Source: Akkermansia muciniphila (GTDB lineage Bacteria; Verrucomicrobiota; Verrucomicrobiia; Verrucomicrobiales; Akkermansiaceae). Taken from it: 64,000 bases of DNA. Shown here one piece after another: positions 52,228-61,028 of the stretch (position 1 is the stretch's first letter; each line of letters begins with the position of its first letter). The stretch lies in assembly GCA_947624785.1 (NCBI GenBank), contig CANQLV010000001.1:62001-126000 (forward strand), in the 5' to 3' direction. The notes beneath the pieces were generated by a model. The model searched no databases. It was not told the origin of the DNA and saw only the letters and a list, made by a program, of their open reading frames with translations. The position numbers were made by a program, and so were the translations under genes.

Positions 52228-53091
52228 ATGAAAACACTCAACATCATCCTTCTTGCCGCGAGCTTCATTTGTGCACAAGCCATGGGACAGCCCTCCCATT
52301 ATTTGGATAAAGACCTCGCCAAGCCCAGAGATTTTAACGTCCCTGAAGACCTGGGCAAACAATCGGCCAAGTTCAAACAAACCCTCGACCAGGGAGACCT
52401 GAAGGGATTCTATGCGCTGGTACGACCCTTTTTCGATGGAATGAACAAATTGGACCGCTCCGCAATCACCAGGGAAGAACTAATCGATCAACTATGGAGT
52501 TTCTACTTCATTTGCGGGGCCCCCCTCTACAAAGTTGACGTCACCACCGGGGATTCTTGGCCTTATGATGATAATGACGACCTATCTGCTAAAAGTGGCG
52601 TAGCCAGTTTCATTTACACGGTCAATATAGAAGAAGCTTCCAACATCACAGGAATCCCGGAACGGCAATTGAAAAAATTGGGAGCCGTCTATTTTTCATC
52701 CATCATCAAAACGCTCCGTGACGGCTATGTTCACGGCTTCAACGAAAAAGTAGATAAACTCATAGAGCAGGCATTCGTCACATTCAAGGACGACTTTCAC
52801 CAGGTACAGAACAACCAATCCAATATATCAATCCAACAGAGCAGGAACAACATGATAGAGTTTTTTATTCCTACTCTTGAAGAGGAATTCGTAGAAATGC
52901 TCGTAAAGTATTACCCCAGCCACGCGAACGAAGTTATCAAATACATCAAGCTTGCCGGGTACCAAGATGATGAAATATCAAAACTCATCGACCGCACCGT
53001 AGGCCGCACCTCTAAAACGGAATACCTCTACAAAGGAAAAATCGGACGCGAGCATGATAAAAGGGTAAAGGACACGCAAAAAAAGCAATAG
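52228..53091 (+). CDS. Exported helical protein of unknown function
   Basis: This 287-residue protein has a signal peptide, MKTLNIILLAASFICAQAMG. The helical body contains FYALVRPFFDGMNKLD and KTLRDGYVHGFNEKVDKLIEQAF. It has no Cys after the signal and a basic end. I recognise no family. With a one-base gap to the upstream gene, the two are almost certainly co-translated and probably function together. AT-rich composition matches the upstream partner and the repA remnant. Confidence 0.6.
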   Translation: MKTLNIILLAASFICAQAMGQPSHYLDKDLAKPRDFNVPEDLGKQSAKFKQTLDQGDLKGFYALVRPFFDGMNKLDRSAITREELIDQLWSFYFICGAPLYKVDVTTGDSWPYDDNDDLSAKSGVASFIYTVNIEEASNITGIPERQLKKLGAVYFSSIIKTLRDGYVHGFNEKVDKLIEQAFVTFKDDFHQVQNNQSNISIQQSRNNMIEFFIPTLEEEFVEMLVKYYPSHANEVIKYIKLAGYQDDEISKLIDRTVGRTSKTEYLYKGKIGREHDKRVKDTQKKQ

Positions 53092-53853
53092 GTAAGCAAG
53101 GTCTTTATTATGCCTTCATATATTATCAGGGTGAATCTCCGCCCGTTTTTCCTTCTTCTTCGAGTTTTTACACTCCCCGATCAGCCAGAAGGGGTTTGCG
53201 GCAACTGGACAAATAATGGACGGAGCGTTTGCGAAGAGTTATAGAATGAATAAAGAGTACGGCTTTTAGGCCGAGTATTGATTCAGAAGCCTGCAACGCT
53301 CCAGATTGCTTTTTCACTTTCCTCCCCATTTCCCGATAGCTGCTCTCTTCCGGCAATAAGAGCATCGCTGGGATTTTCATACGTCGCTTCCTGCTGTCCG
53401 TCTACGCGGCTGTACGAAGGCCGGGAAACCGCTTTGCGGTTGGACGGAAAGCGGAAGGCTTGAAGCCTGAAAGAGACACGAACCAAATCTCCGTTCCCCA
53501 GGGGGACTGCTTCCTGTCAAAAACATGGGAACATTCCCTGCACCCTGTATTTTCCAGTGGGCTTCACTTCTGGGAACCAGAGCCTCCCGTCCTGATTAAA
53601 TTTCTCCATTCAAAGGGGATTTTCAGTATTGCCAACCTTTCTTCCATCCCCATCCGTCGCTGAAAACCGTCTAGCCGGGCCTCTCCTGCTTTGAAGTATT
53701 CTCCATAAAAATAAAAAGTTTCTCACTTGCTAACCTATTATACGCGGTCGGAACGGGAAAATTCCTTTTCCCTCCTTAAAAGTTCATCCGGATACCCCTT
53801 CCCCTCGCTTCTCTCTTGCCAGACCGTCATTCATCCGTCATAATAAAAAAAGC
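53092..53853. other. Intergenic stretch, no intact gene seen
   Basis: About 760 bases. Two overlapping minus-strand open frames around 53168-53486 have no recognisable product and look like chance or decay. The right end is AT-rich and should hold the promoter of the gene at 53854. No terminal repeats were found. Confidence 0.4.
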
Positions 53854-55149
53854 ATGAATACTTTCGTCTCTCTTTGCGTGATCGGGGGCCTCAGCCTGGG
53901 ATCCCTCTGTTATGCGCAGCACATGGATAACGATGCCAAGAAGAAGGTGATCAAGGATTTGGATAACCTGCTCGCCCTGAACAGGTCTGCGGAAACCAAG
54001 GTGATCAATGCCGCCATCAGCAAGCTGAATTCCGCTGGCAGGGATCCCAGCGCCGCGTATGACCTGCTGATCCAATCCAAAAAGTTCCTGATGGAAGCGG
54101 AAAAGGAGAAGGACAAGAGCCAGGGCAAGAGCGCCAAGATTGCATCCAATTCACTGAAGGACTGGATGGACCGCGAGGCCAAGAAGTACCAGGACAAGAA
54201 CGCCCGCAAGGGATTGATGCTTCAATACCAGTGGGGCGTGCTCGTCCTCAAGGCCCGCCTCAAGGAAAACCTGATGAACGCCACGTCAAGCTCCACCGGC
54301 GGAACGGAGGAGGAGACTCTGGACGTTACGGAGTTCCAGAAGCCGGCCATGGATTTGCTGAACGCCTACCTGGCTGCCTGCTCCGACCCTGATTTTGTCG
54401 ATCCCTCTTCCACTTCTTCCAAGAATAACAACGGGGGAGGAGCCGGGAAAGCCGGCGCCCGCATTGCGGAACAATCCGTTTTGAATACGGAGGTCGGGGA
54501 GGCCCTGGGCATCGGCAGCATGTCTTCCAAGGCCTTTCCGGATTCCATGAAAAACCGGGACGAGATTTTCGACAAGCTTTTCTTCACGGGATACCGGAAG
54601 ACGCGCAACCTTCCGGCCCTCCGGCAGGCGTGGAGCAAGAGAATTTCCATGGAAGTGGCCCTAGGCAAGGTAAGCCATGCCATTTCCACCGGCAAGAAGT
54701 CCGGCCTGCAGGGCCGCATTGCCAATGCGTCCGAAGACGAGTTTGACGAACAGGATTCCTCCGTCCTAGACCGCCTGCGCTGGCGCTGCGAACTGGATTG
54801 CTTTGACCTGGGCGACCAGGCGAACGCCACGCGGAACATGATGACTCTGATCCGGACGACGGTGGACCCGGTGCGCCGGGAACAAGGTATCCGCACCCTC
54901 CGGGACAAGCTGGTCCAGAGCATGAAGAGCATGATCGCTTCCTCGGAAGATGAAACCATGGCGGACGGTTCATCTTCCTCCTCTTCCGCAGCCCCGCGCC
55001 CCGCGGCGCGGCCTCCCAGAAGGAAGACTCCGCCCACCACGATCACGACCAGCCGTGAAATGGACGATCCGGGAGCCATCGGCACGGACGTGCCGAAGCC
55101 GCCCAAGCCGGACCCCACCCGGAGCGACGATTTTTTTGAAGACGCATAA
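53854..55149 (+). CDS. Exported protein of unknown function
   Basis: The 431-residue protein has a signal peptide, MNTFVSLCVIGGLSLGSLCYAQ. It is helical and Lys/Ser/Ala-rich, with a low-complexity linker (about 145-205) and a Ser/Pro-rich tail ending in DDFFEDA. I see no known domain. GC content is back to that of the main chromosome, so it belongs to the host side of the boundary rather than the AT-rich island. Confidence 0.6.
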   Translation: MNTFVSLCVIGGLSLGSLCYAQHMDNDAKKKVIKDLDNLLALNRSAETKVINAAISKLNSAGRDPSAAYDLLIQSKKFLMEAEKEKDKSQGKSAKIASNSLKDWMDREAKKYQDKNARKGLMLQYQWGVLVLKARLKENLMNATSSSTGGTEEETLDVTEFQKPAMDLLNAYLAACSDPDFVDPSSTSSKNNNGGGAGKAGARIAEQSVLNTEVGEALGIGSMSSKAFPDSMKNRDEIFDKLFFTGYRKTRNLPALRQAWSKRISMEVALGKVSHAISTGKKSGLQGRIANASEDEFDEQDSSVLDRLRWRCELDCFDLGDQANATRNMMTLIRTTVDPVRREQGIRTLRDKLVQSMKSMIASSEDETMADGSSSSSSAAPRPAARPPRRKTPPTTITTSREMDDPGAIGTDVPKPPKPDPTRSDDFFEDA

Positions 55150-55250
55150 CGCTCTTTAGTGAAGTCTGTTGCCTGCACGGAGGCTCCGGAGTTGATGGAA
55201 TGCACAGAGCATCCTTGACGTCCGGAGCCGCTGTTTTATACAGTAGGGCC

Positions 55251-56411
55251 ATGTATCAGCCATTTCAATTTTTCATGCCCGCTCAGATTTTCTTTGGCGC
55301 GGGTTCTTTGGACAATCTTGGTTCCGCCCCCCTGCCCGGCGCCAAGGCCCTGATTGTCATCGGCGGCACGTCCGTCAGGCGGCTCGGGTATCTGGACCGG
55401 GTGCAGGCTCTGTTGAAGAACCAGGGAGTGGAGAGCGTCGTTTTTGACAAGGTGCAGCCCAACCCCGTGGTGGAGCACGTGATGGAGGCCGCCGCGCTCG
55501 CCAGGGAGACAGGCTGTGACTTCGTCGTCGGCCTGGGCGGAGGCAGCAGCATGGATTCCGCCAAGAGCATCGCCGTGATGGCCGCCAATCCGGGAACCTA
55601 CTGGGATTACATCCAGGGCGGTTCCGGCAAGGGCCTTCCCATTCCCAACAAGCCCCTTCCCATCGTCTGCATCACCACCACGGCGGGCACCGGAACGGAA
55701 GCGGACCCGTGGACCGTAATCACGAAGGAGGATACGCAGGAGAAGATCGGCTTCGGCTTCAAGGGAACCTTCCCCACCATGTCCATCGTGGATCCGGACC
55801 TGATGCTTTCCGTACCGCCCAAATTGACGGCCTACCAGGGCTTTGACGCCCTGTTCCACGCCGTGGAGGGGTACATGGCCACGATTGCCTCTCCCATGGG
55901 GGACATGTTCGCGCTGCAGGCCATTGAATACATCGCCAAATACCTTCCCCGCGCCGTGAACAACGGGGACGACCTGGAGGCGCGCGCCTACGTCGCGCTG
56001 GCCAATACCTATTCCGGCTTTGTGGAAACCATTTCCTGCTGCACGTCGGAACATTCCATTGAACACGCCCTCAGCGCGTTCCATCCCGCTCTCCCGCACG
56101 GCGCGGGCCTGATCATGATTTCCTGGGCCTATCATGAAGCCTACGCCCCCTCCTGCCCGGAACGTTACGCCAGGGTAGCCGCCGCCATGGGGCAGGAAGC
56201 TTCCGTGGACGGTTTCCTGAACGGCCTGAACAAGCTGAAGGAAGCCTGCGGCGTGGACAAGCTGAAGATGTCCGAGTTCGGCATTACTCCGGATTTGTTT
56301 GGCGAATACGCCAGAACGGCCTTTTCCACCATGGGCAACCTGTTTGAGCTGGACCGCTGCAAGTTCACGCCGGCGGACGTCGTCAGCATCCTGGAAAAGT
56401 CCTATTCCTAG
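55251..56411 (+). CDS. Iron-containing alcohol dehydrogenase
   Basis: This 386-residue member of the Fe-ADH family interconverts alcohols and aldehydes with NAD(P)H. Features are the dinucleotide-binding GLGGGSSMDSAKSIAV, TTAGTGTEAD, and the metal-ligand pattern YQGFDALFHAVEGY with later EHSIEHALSAFHPALPHGAGL. Substrate preference, for example butanol or lactaldehyde, cannot be read. The ATG at 55251 fits the family start; the 17 upstream codons do not. Its stop overlaps the convergent DUF190 gene by 4 bases. Confidence 0.9.
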   Translation: MYQPFQFFMPAQIFFGAGSLDNLGSAPLPGAKALIVIGGTSVRRLGYLDRVQALLKNQGVESVVFDKVQPNPVVEHVMEAAALARETGCDFVVGLGGGSSMDSAKSIAVMAANPGTYWDYIQGGSGKGLPIPNKPLPIVCITTTAGTGTEADPWTVITKEDTQEKIGFGFKGTFPTMSIVDPDLMLSVPPKLTAYQGFDALFHAVEGYMATIASPMGDMFALQAIEYIAKYLPRAVNNGDDLEARAYVALANTYSGFVETISCCTSEHSIEHALSAFHPALPHGAGLIMISWAYHEAYAPSCPERYARVAAAMGQEASVDGFLNGLNKLKEACGVDKLKMSEFGITPDLFGEYARTAFSTMGNLFELDRCKFTPADVVSILEKSYS

Positions 56412-56758
56412 GAGCGGGTACCGCCGACAGGATAAACGCGGACAGGCTGCGTGCACACCAGGCAGCCGTGCGGCAGCCTGGCCAGCCAGCAGGAGATTTT
56501 GTCCAGGAACGTTTCAATGCGTCCGGAGGTGTCTATGATTTCAATGATGACGGGCACCTTCTCGACAATTTCCCAGAATTTGGGGCTCACCAGGCGCGTA
56601 TGCCGTCCGGCCCCCATCAGTCCCTTGTACACGGTGCAGCCCGCCATGCCGTAGCGGCGCGTGGCGTAGGCTACGGCCTCGTGGACGGGTACATGTCTGA
56701 CGGTGTCGGTGCTGCTGACGTAGATGCGCAGCATGAGGTTTTCTTCCGGAGTGTTCAT
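56408..56758 (-). CDS. DUF190 family protein
   Basis: This 116-residue PII-like small protein has the DUF190 pattern LRIYVSSTDTVRHVPVHEAVAYATRRYG and MAGCTVYKGLMGAG. DUF190 genes very often sit beside crcB and share the fluoride-responsive control. A regulatory or accessory role in fluoride resistance is therefore likely, but not proven. It starts 9 bases after the crcB stop, in the same operon. Confidence 0.88.
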   Translation of the reverse strand: MNTPEENLMLRIYVSSTDTVRHVPVHEAVAYATRRYGMAGCTVYKGLMGAGRHTRLVSPKFWEIVEKVPVIIEIIDTSGRIETFLDKISCWLARLPHGCLVCTQPVRVYPVGGTRS

Positions 56759-56767
56759 GATGGTCTC

Positions 56768-57139
56768 TTATCTGGCGGCCAGGTATCCCAGGCCAATGGC
56801 AATGAGCCCTCCGGCAAAGCTGAGGAGGGTGTAAAGAAAGAAGGCGGGAAAGTTCCCCTCCTTCAACAGGAGGAAGGATTCGTTCATCAGCGTGGAAAAG
56901 GTGGTGAAGCCGCCGCACAGGCCCACGGTAAGAAAAAGCCGCGTTTCCGTATGCAGCAGCAGGCCCCGGCTGAACAGCCCGTAGAGAACGCCCAGGACCA
57001 GGCATCCCAGCAGGTTGACCGCTGTCGTTCCCCACGGAAAGGAACTCATGGAGTTGATTTGGACAAACCGGGCCAGCAGAAAGCGCAGCACGCCGCCCGC
57101 AAAGCTTCCCAGCCCGACCATCAGCAGCATTTTCATCAT
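56768..57139 (-). CDS. crcB: Fluoride channel CrcB (Fluc)
   Basis: The protein has 123 residues and four membrane helices. It carries the family motif GSFAGGVLRFLLAR near the start, the central NLLGCLVLGVLYGL, and GLCGGFTTFSTLMNES, which holds the conserved Phe and polar residues of the pore. It exports fluoride from the cytoplasm as a dual-topology dimer. The two first ATG codons overlap, and the first also overlaps the stop of an upstream short ORF. A fluoride riboswitch lies at 57309-57380. Confidence 0.93.
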   Translation of the reverse strand: MMKMLLMVGLGSFAGGVLRFLLARFVQINSMSSFPWGTTAVNLLGCLVLGVLYGLFSRGLLLHTETRLFLTVGLCGGFTTFSTLMNESFLLLKEGNFPAFFLYTLLSFAGGLIAIGLGYLAAR

Positions 57140-57258
57140 AGCGGCTTTTCTCCGGTTGAACGGGAATAAGATTCCGGGCGAGATTCCTGGGATGCCGTTG
57201 CCGGCTGCTGCCGGGCAAGGCGGCAGAAGGCGGAGGAATTTGATGTAAAGGCGTTCAT
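57136..57258 (-). CDS. Possible short leader ORF upstream of crcB
   Basis: Forty codons begin ATG at 57258 and end in a TGA that overlaps the crcB start (ATGATG). The peptide is Ser/Arg-rich (SNSSAFCRLARQQPATAS) and has no membrane helix. It may couple translation to crcB or may be chance. No family is known. Confidence 0.25.
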   Translation of the reverse strand: MNAFTSNSSAFCRLARQQPATASQESRPESYSRSTGEKPL

Positions 57259-57308
57259 GTTCGTATGGGGATGTCCTTCACCGAATACAAAGCTTCTGCA
57301 TCCGGTGT

Positions 57309-57380
57309 GATACAGAAGCCATCAGCCTGCCTTGCAGGCGGTTTAGGGTGCGTTCCCAGGGAAGAGCCTCATTTCCTTTA
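57309..57380 (-). promoter_or_regulatory. Fluoride riboswitch (crcB motif)
   Basis: On the minus strand, helix P1 GGAA/TTCC encloses ATGAGGC. AAACC leads into a hairpin GCCTGCAAGGCAGGC and the highly conserved CTGATGGCTTCTG. This matches the crcB RNA motif almost base for base. A hairpin at 57279-57307 may be the expression platform. It lies 170 bases upstream of crcB. Confidence 0.85.
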
Positions 57381-57431
57381 GCGCGTACAGGTAAAATACC
57401 CCGTTTTTTCCATATCTCCAGCCTTTTATTC

Positions 57432-57459
57432 TTGATCCCGGCGTTTGAATCCGTATTTC
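57432..57459 (+). promoter_or_regulatory. Predicted promoter of the PfkB kinase gene
   Basis: TTGATC and TATTTC are separated by 16 bases. The -10 ends 9 bases before the ATG at 57469, so the leader would be nearly absent. Confidence 0.45.
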
Positions 57460-57468
57460 CTTTTTTCC

Positions 57469-58413
57469 ATGTCCCAGCCCCTTCTTGTCACCGGAACCAT
57501 CGGAATAGACACCATCCTCACTCCCCGCGGCCGGGCGGAGGGCGTTCTGGGCGGCTCGGTCTCCTTTGCGGCGGTGGCCGCCCTGCTTTTTGCGGACCGG
57601 GTGGACGCCGTCAGCATCATCGGAGAGGATTTCCCCGCCCATTATGAAGAGGCCCTTGCGGCCAAGGGGCTGTGCATGGACGGCGTGGAACGCAAGAAGG
57701 GACCTTCCTTTTCCTGGACCGGGGAATATTTTGACAACATGAACAAGCGCAGGACCGTCTGCGCCAATGATTCCGTGATGCTGGAATGGAACGTGCACGT
57801 TCCGGAGCCCTTGCGGAACCATCCCGTCCTGGTGTGCTGCTGCATGGTTCCGGCCCAGCAGCTCAAGTGCATGGAACAGTGCCCGGGTGCGGCTCTGGTG
57901 CTTTCCGATTCCATGGACAAGTGGCTGCGCCGCCAGCCGGAATTGCTGGACGCCGTCATCAGCCGCTCCCATATCACCATGATGAACGAGGATGAGGCGA
58001 AGGAGTACGCCCACGCGTCCACCGTGCTGGAAGCCGGGGAATTCCTGCTTTCCAAGGGCGCCGCATATGCTGTGGTGAAACAGGGGGAATACGGCGCCAC
58101 TCTTCTGGGACGGGATTCCGCGGGGAACCTGCAAATTTTCCGCTGTCCCGCCTATCCCCTGAAAACATTGGTGGACCCCACCGGAGCGGGAGATACGTTC
58201 CTGGGGGCTCTGGCCGGTTACCTGGCCACCCTGCCCCCCGGCCTTCCGTCCTTTGAGGAAGTGAAGCGGGGCATCGTGTACGGCACGGTGGCGGCCTCCT
58301 TCACCTGCGAGTCCTTTTCCGCGGACGCCCTCCTTTCCATGACGGAGGAAACCTTCCGCCGGCGCCTTGAAGAGTATGCGGAGATGTGCCGTCTGCCCGG
58401 CGTGTCTTGCTGA
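57469..58413 (+). CDS. PfkB/ribokinase family carbohydrate kinase
   Basis: The 314-residue kinase has an N-terminal GTIGIDTILTP and GGSVSFAAVAAL, and the C-terminal PfkB signature DPTGAGDTFLGALAGY with the catalytic Asp. It would transfer phosphate from ATP to a sugar or nucleoside; which one cannot be told. The ATG at 57469 fits the family and the promoter. The gene is divergent from the fluoride unit. No partner transporter is nearby. Confidence 0.85.
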   Translation: MSQPLLVTGTIGIDTILTPRGRAEGVLGGSVSFAAVAALLFADRVDAVSIIGEDFPAHYEEALAAKGLCMDGVERKKGPSFSWTGEYFDNMNKRRTVCANDSVMLEWNVHVPEPLRNHPVLVCCCMVPAQQLKCMEQCPGAALVLSDSMDKWLRRQPELLDAVISRSHITMMNEDEAKEYAHASTVLEAGEFLLSKGAAYAVVKQGEYGATLLGRDSAGNLQIFRCPAYPLKTLVDPTGAGDTFLGALAGYLATLPPGLPSFEEVKRGIVYGTVAASFTCESFSADALLSMTEETFRRRLEEYAEMCRLPGVSC

Positions 58414-58641
58414 TGCAGCAAGATAGATGCGCCTCCGCTGCCCCTGGTAATGAGGGGCTCCGACCTCCCGTTTAGGCACATGTTGTGCTTTCTTTCCTGT
58501 ACGTATTACGCAGCTACTTTTTTACAAGGGCCGGGAGACCCTTGTTCCAAGGGGGGGCGGAGCGGATGCAGGACATGGAAAACCCCGGCGTGACGGGCAC
58601 GGCCGGGGGATCCGTAAAGACAGGGGCTGGAAACAGCCGGT

Positions 58642-59958
58642 TCAGATGTCCTGGAGGCCGAATTTGAGTTCGGCTTCCGAAACCACCTGGCCGTTCACCA
58701 GGCAGCGGGCCGCCGCCTGGCCGATGTTGCCGCGCATCTTGGTCAGCTCCGCTTCAATGATGAGCGTATCGCCGGGGACGACGAGACGGCGGAATTTGAC
58801 CTTGTCCGCGCTCATGAAGTAGCCGAGCTTGCTGGCATTGCCGGGCTGGCGCAGCATGACGATGGAGGCCACCTGGGCCATGGCTTCCACCTGAAGGACG
58901 CCCGGCATGACCGGATGGCCCGGGAAGTGGCCCTGGAAGAAGAGTTCGTTCATCGTCAGGTTCTTGAGGCCGCGGCACTTGGTTTCCCCCTCAAAGCCGA
59001 TGATGCGGTCCACCATCAGGAAGGGATAGCGGTGCGGCAGGAGGCTCATTACTTCATTGATGTCCAGCACGGCGTCCCCGTACGGCACGTTGACGGGATT
59101 GGGCGCCATCTGCTGGTTGCGGCGGTGTTCCTTTTTAAGCTTGGCTGTAAGTTCCGTGTTCGGGCCGTGGCCCGGCTTGATGGCGATCACGTGGCCTAGG
59201 ATGGGCTTGCCGCACAGGGAGAGGTCCCCGATGAGGTCCATGGCCTTGTGACGGGCGAATTCGTTGATGAAGCGCATGGGCTCCTTGCTCATGAGCTCCT
59301 CCCCGCGGATGACCACGGCGTTTTCCAGGCTGCCGCCCTTGATGAGCCCCTTTTCCAGCAGGGGCTTGATGTCCTCGTAGAACGTGAAGGTTCGGGCCGG
59401 GGCCAGTTCCTTTTCATACGTTTCAGGCGTGATGACCGCGTCAAAGTACTGGGTGATGCGGTTTTCCGGTCCCACGCAGGTGACGGAGACGCGGAATTGC
59501 TTGGAGGGGAGAATAGTCAGGATGGAACCGCCCTTGGTTTCAATGGTGACGGCCTCGCGCACTTCCAGATAGCGCCGCGGCACTTCCTGTTCCACTACGC
59601 CGGCGCTTTTGATCAGCTCCACGTAGGGAGCGGAGGATCCGTCCCCGATGGGCGGTTCGTTGGCGTCCATTTCAATGACGGCGTTGTCAATGCCCATGCC
59701 CGTAAGGGCGGAAAGAATGTGTTCCACGGTGTGCACCTTGACGGAGCCTTCCGCCAGGCTGGTGGCGCGCTCCACGGTTTGCACCTTCTCCACGTCTGCG
59801 TTGATGAAGGGCTGGTCGGGAATATCCACCCGGCGGAATTTAATGCCGAAGTCGGCGGGGGCCGGCTTCAGGGTCAGGGTAACGGGCTGCCCCGTATGCA
59901 AAGAGGTACCGGCCAGGGAGGCCGGAGAGCCGACAGTTCTTTGGTTTCCACATGCCAT
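58642..59958 (-). CDS. lpxC-fabZ: Fused UDP-3-O-acyl-GlcNAc deacetylase / 3-hydroxyacyl-ACP dehydratase
   Basis: The protein has 438 residues. Residues 1 to about 285 are LpxC, the committed zinc deacetylase of lipid A synthesis, with H76 and H80 in VHTVEHILSAL and the late HKAMDLIGDLSL. Residues 290-438 are FabZ with PHRYPFLMVDRI and the catalytic His in QGHFPGHPVMPGVLQVEAMAQ. The fusion couples lipid A and fatty-acid chemistry and is known from Bacteroidota and some related phyla. A promoter ends just before the ATG at 59958. Confidence 0.95.
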   Translation of the reverse strand: MACGNQRTVGSPASLAGTSLHTGQPVTLTLKPAPADFGIKFRRVDIPDQPFINADVEKVQTVERATSLAEGSVKVHTVEHILSALTGMGIDNAVIEMDANEPPIGDGSSAPYVELIKSAGVVEQEVPRRYLEVREAVTIETKGGSILTILPSKQFRVSVTCVGPENRITQYFDAVITPETYEKELAPARTFTFYEDIKPLLEKGLIKGGSLENAVVIRGEELMSKEPMRFINEFARHKAMDLIGDLSLCGKPILGHVIAIKPGHGPNTELTAKLKKEHRRNQQMAPNPVNVPYGDAVLDINEVMSLLPHRYPFLMVDRIIGFEGETKCRGLKNLTMNELFFQGHFPGHPVMPGVLQVEAMAQVASIVMLRQPGNASKLGYFMSADKVKFRRLVVPGDTLIIEAELTKMRGNIGQAAARCLVNGQVVSEAELKFGLQDI

Positions 59959-59967
59959 ATGCGGAGA

Positions 59968-59996
59968 ATGCTAGTGAATGAGCTCCCGTTTGGAAA
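59968..59996 (-). promoter_or_regulatory. Predicted promoter of lpxC-fabZ
   Basis: On the minus strand TTTCCA and TAGCAT are separated by 17 bases. The -10 ends 9 bases before the ATG, so the transcript would be almost leaderless. Confidence 0.45.
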
Positions 59997-60116
59997 GCAC
60001 GAAATCACGGATTTTCCTGTAAATTCAGGGAAGAGACGGCATTCCGGCGTGTCATCCGGAGAGGGAGCGGAGAAAGGGCGCTTGAAAAAACGCCTTTCTC
60101 CCGTTAGTCATGTTGC

Positions 60117-61019
60117 ATGCACATCACAGCAGGTCCCGGCATTTCCCGCGCGTTCATCCTCGGCGCCGGGCTGGGCACCCGCCTGCGGCCCCTTACCCGC
60201 GTGCTGCCCAAGCCGCTGATTCCCTTTTTCCATGAGCCCCTCGTGCTGCATTCCATGCGCCGCTGCTACGACTGCGGCATCCGGGAGTTCATCATCAATA
60301 CCCATCATCTGGCTGAAGCCTGGGACCAGGTGTTCCCGGAACGCTCCTGGAACGGCTGCCCCGTCCATTTCAGCCATGAACCCGTGCTGCTGGATTCCGG
60401 AGGCGGGGTCAAGAAGATCGAACCCCTGGCCTCCGCGGAAGAACCCCTGCTGGTGATCAACGGGGACATGGCGGCCACCTTCGACCTGCACCGGGTGATG
60501 GAGGACCATCTCAGGCACCGTCCCGCCGTGACGCTGGCCCTGCGGACCTCAGGGGACAAGAGGAACGTGGGCTTTGATTTTTCCTCCGGCCTGGTGACGG
60601 ACATGCGGCACGCCCTGGGCCGCGACCCGGGCGCCTGCCAGTTTACCGGCGCTTATTGCATGGAGCCGGAGGTGTTCGGCCGCATCCCTCCCCGCGAGAT
60701 CGTTTCCATCATCCCCGTGTTTCTGGATTACATCCGGCAGGGGCGCCTGCGCGGCGTGCTGGCGGACGACGGCCTGTGGATGGACATGGGCACGCCGGAG
60801 GCCTATATCCAGGCCCATCTGGACTTTCCCTCCCCTGCTCCGCGCATCCATCCCGGCGCGGAAGTGTCTTCCGGAGCCTCCGTGGATGCTGCCAGCGTGA
60901 TCGGTCCCCGCGCCGCCGTGGAGGAAGGCTGCCGCCTCAGGGAGTGCGTCGTCTGGCCCGGCGTCCGCGTGCCCGCAGGCACCTGTGCGGAACGGCGGAT
61001 TTTCCATCTATCCCTTTGA
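60117..61019 (+). CDS. Sugar-1-phosphate nucleotidyltransferase
   Basis: The 300-residue protein begins with the nucleotide-binding signature AFILGAGLGTRLRPLTRVLPKPLIPF. NGDMAATFD bears the metal-binding Asp, and the left-handed helix-like tail is short (about 235-300). The family makes NDP-sugars from sugar-1-phosphate. The sugar could be glucose, mannose or MurNAc (MurU-like), and I cannot decide. The next gene, 9 bases downstream, is a NAGPA-like glycosidase, which may point to wall or glycan recycling. Confidence 0.8.
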   Translation: MHITAGPGISRAFILGAGLGTRLRPLTRVLPKPLIPFFHEPLVLHSMRRCYDCGIREFIINTHHLAEAWDQVFPERSWNGCPVHFSHEPVLLDSGGGVKKIEPLASAEEPLLVINGDMAATFDLHRVMEDHLRHRPAVTLALRTSGDKRNVGFDFSSGLVTDMRHALGRDPGACQFTGAYCMEPEVFGRIPPREIVSIIPVFLDYIRQGRLRGVLADDGLWMDMGTPEAYIQAHLDFPSPAPRIHPGAEVSSGASVDAASVIGPRAAVEEGCRLRECVVWPGVRVPAGTCAERRIFHLSL

Positions 61020-61028
61020 CTGCCAACC

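Noticed and set aside
53168..53486. Two overlapping minus-strand frames as a gene or transposase remnant
   Set aside because: Neither frame shows a motif, start signal or terminal repeats; probably chance.
58510..58560. Hairpin ACAAGGG/CCCTTGT as lpxC-fabZ terminator
   Set aside because: The T run lies on the wrong side for transcription on either strand that would use it.
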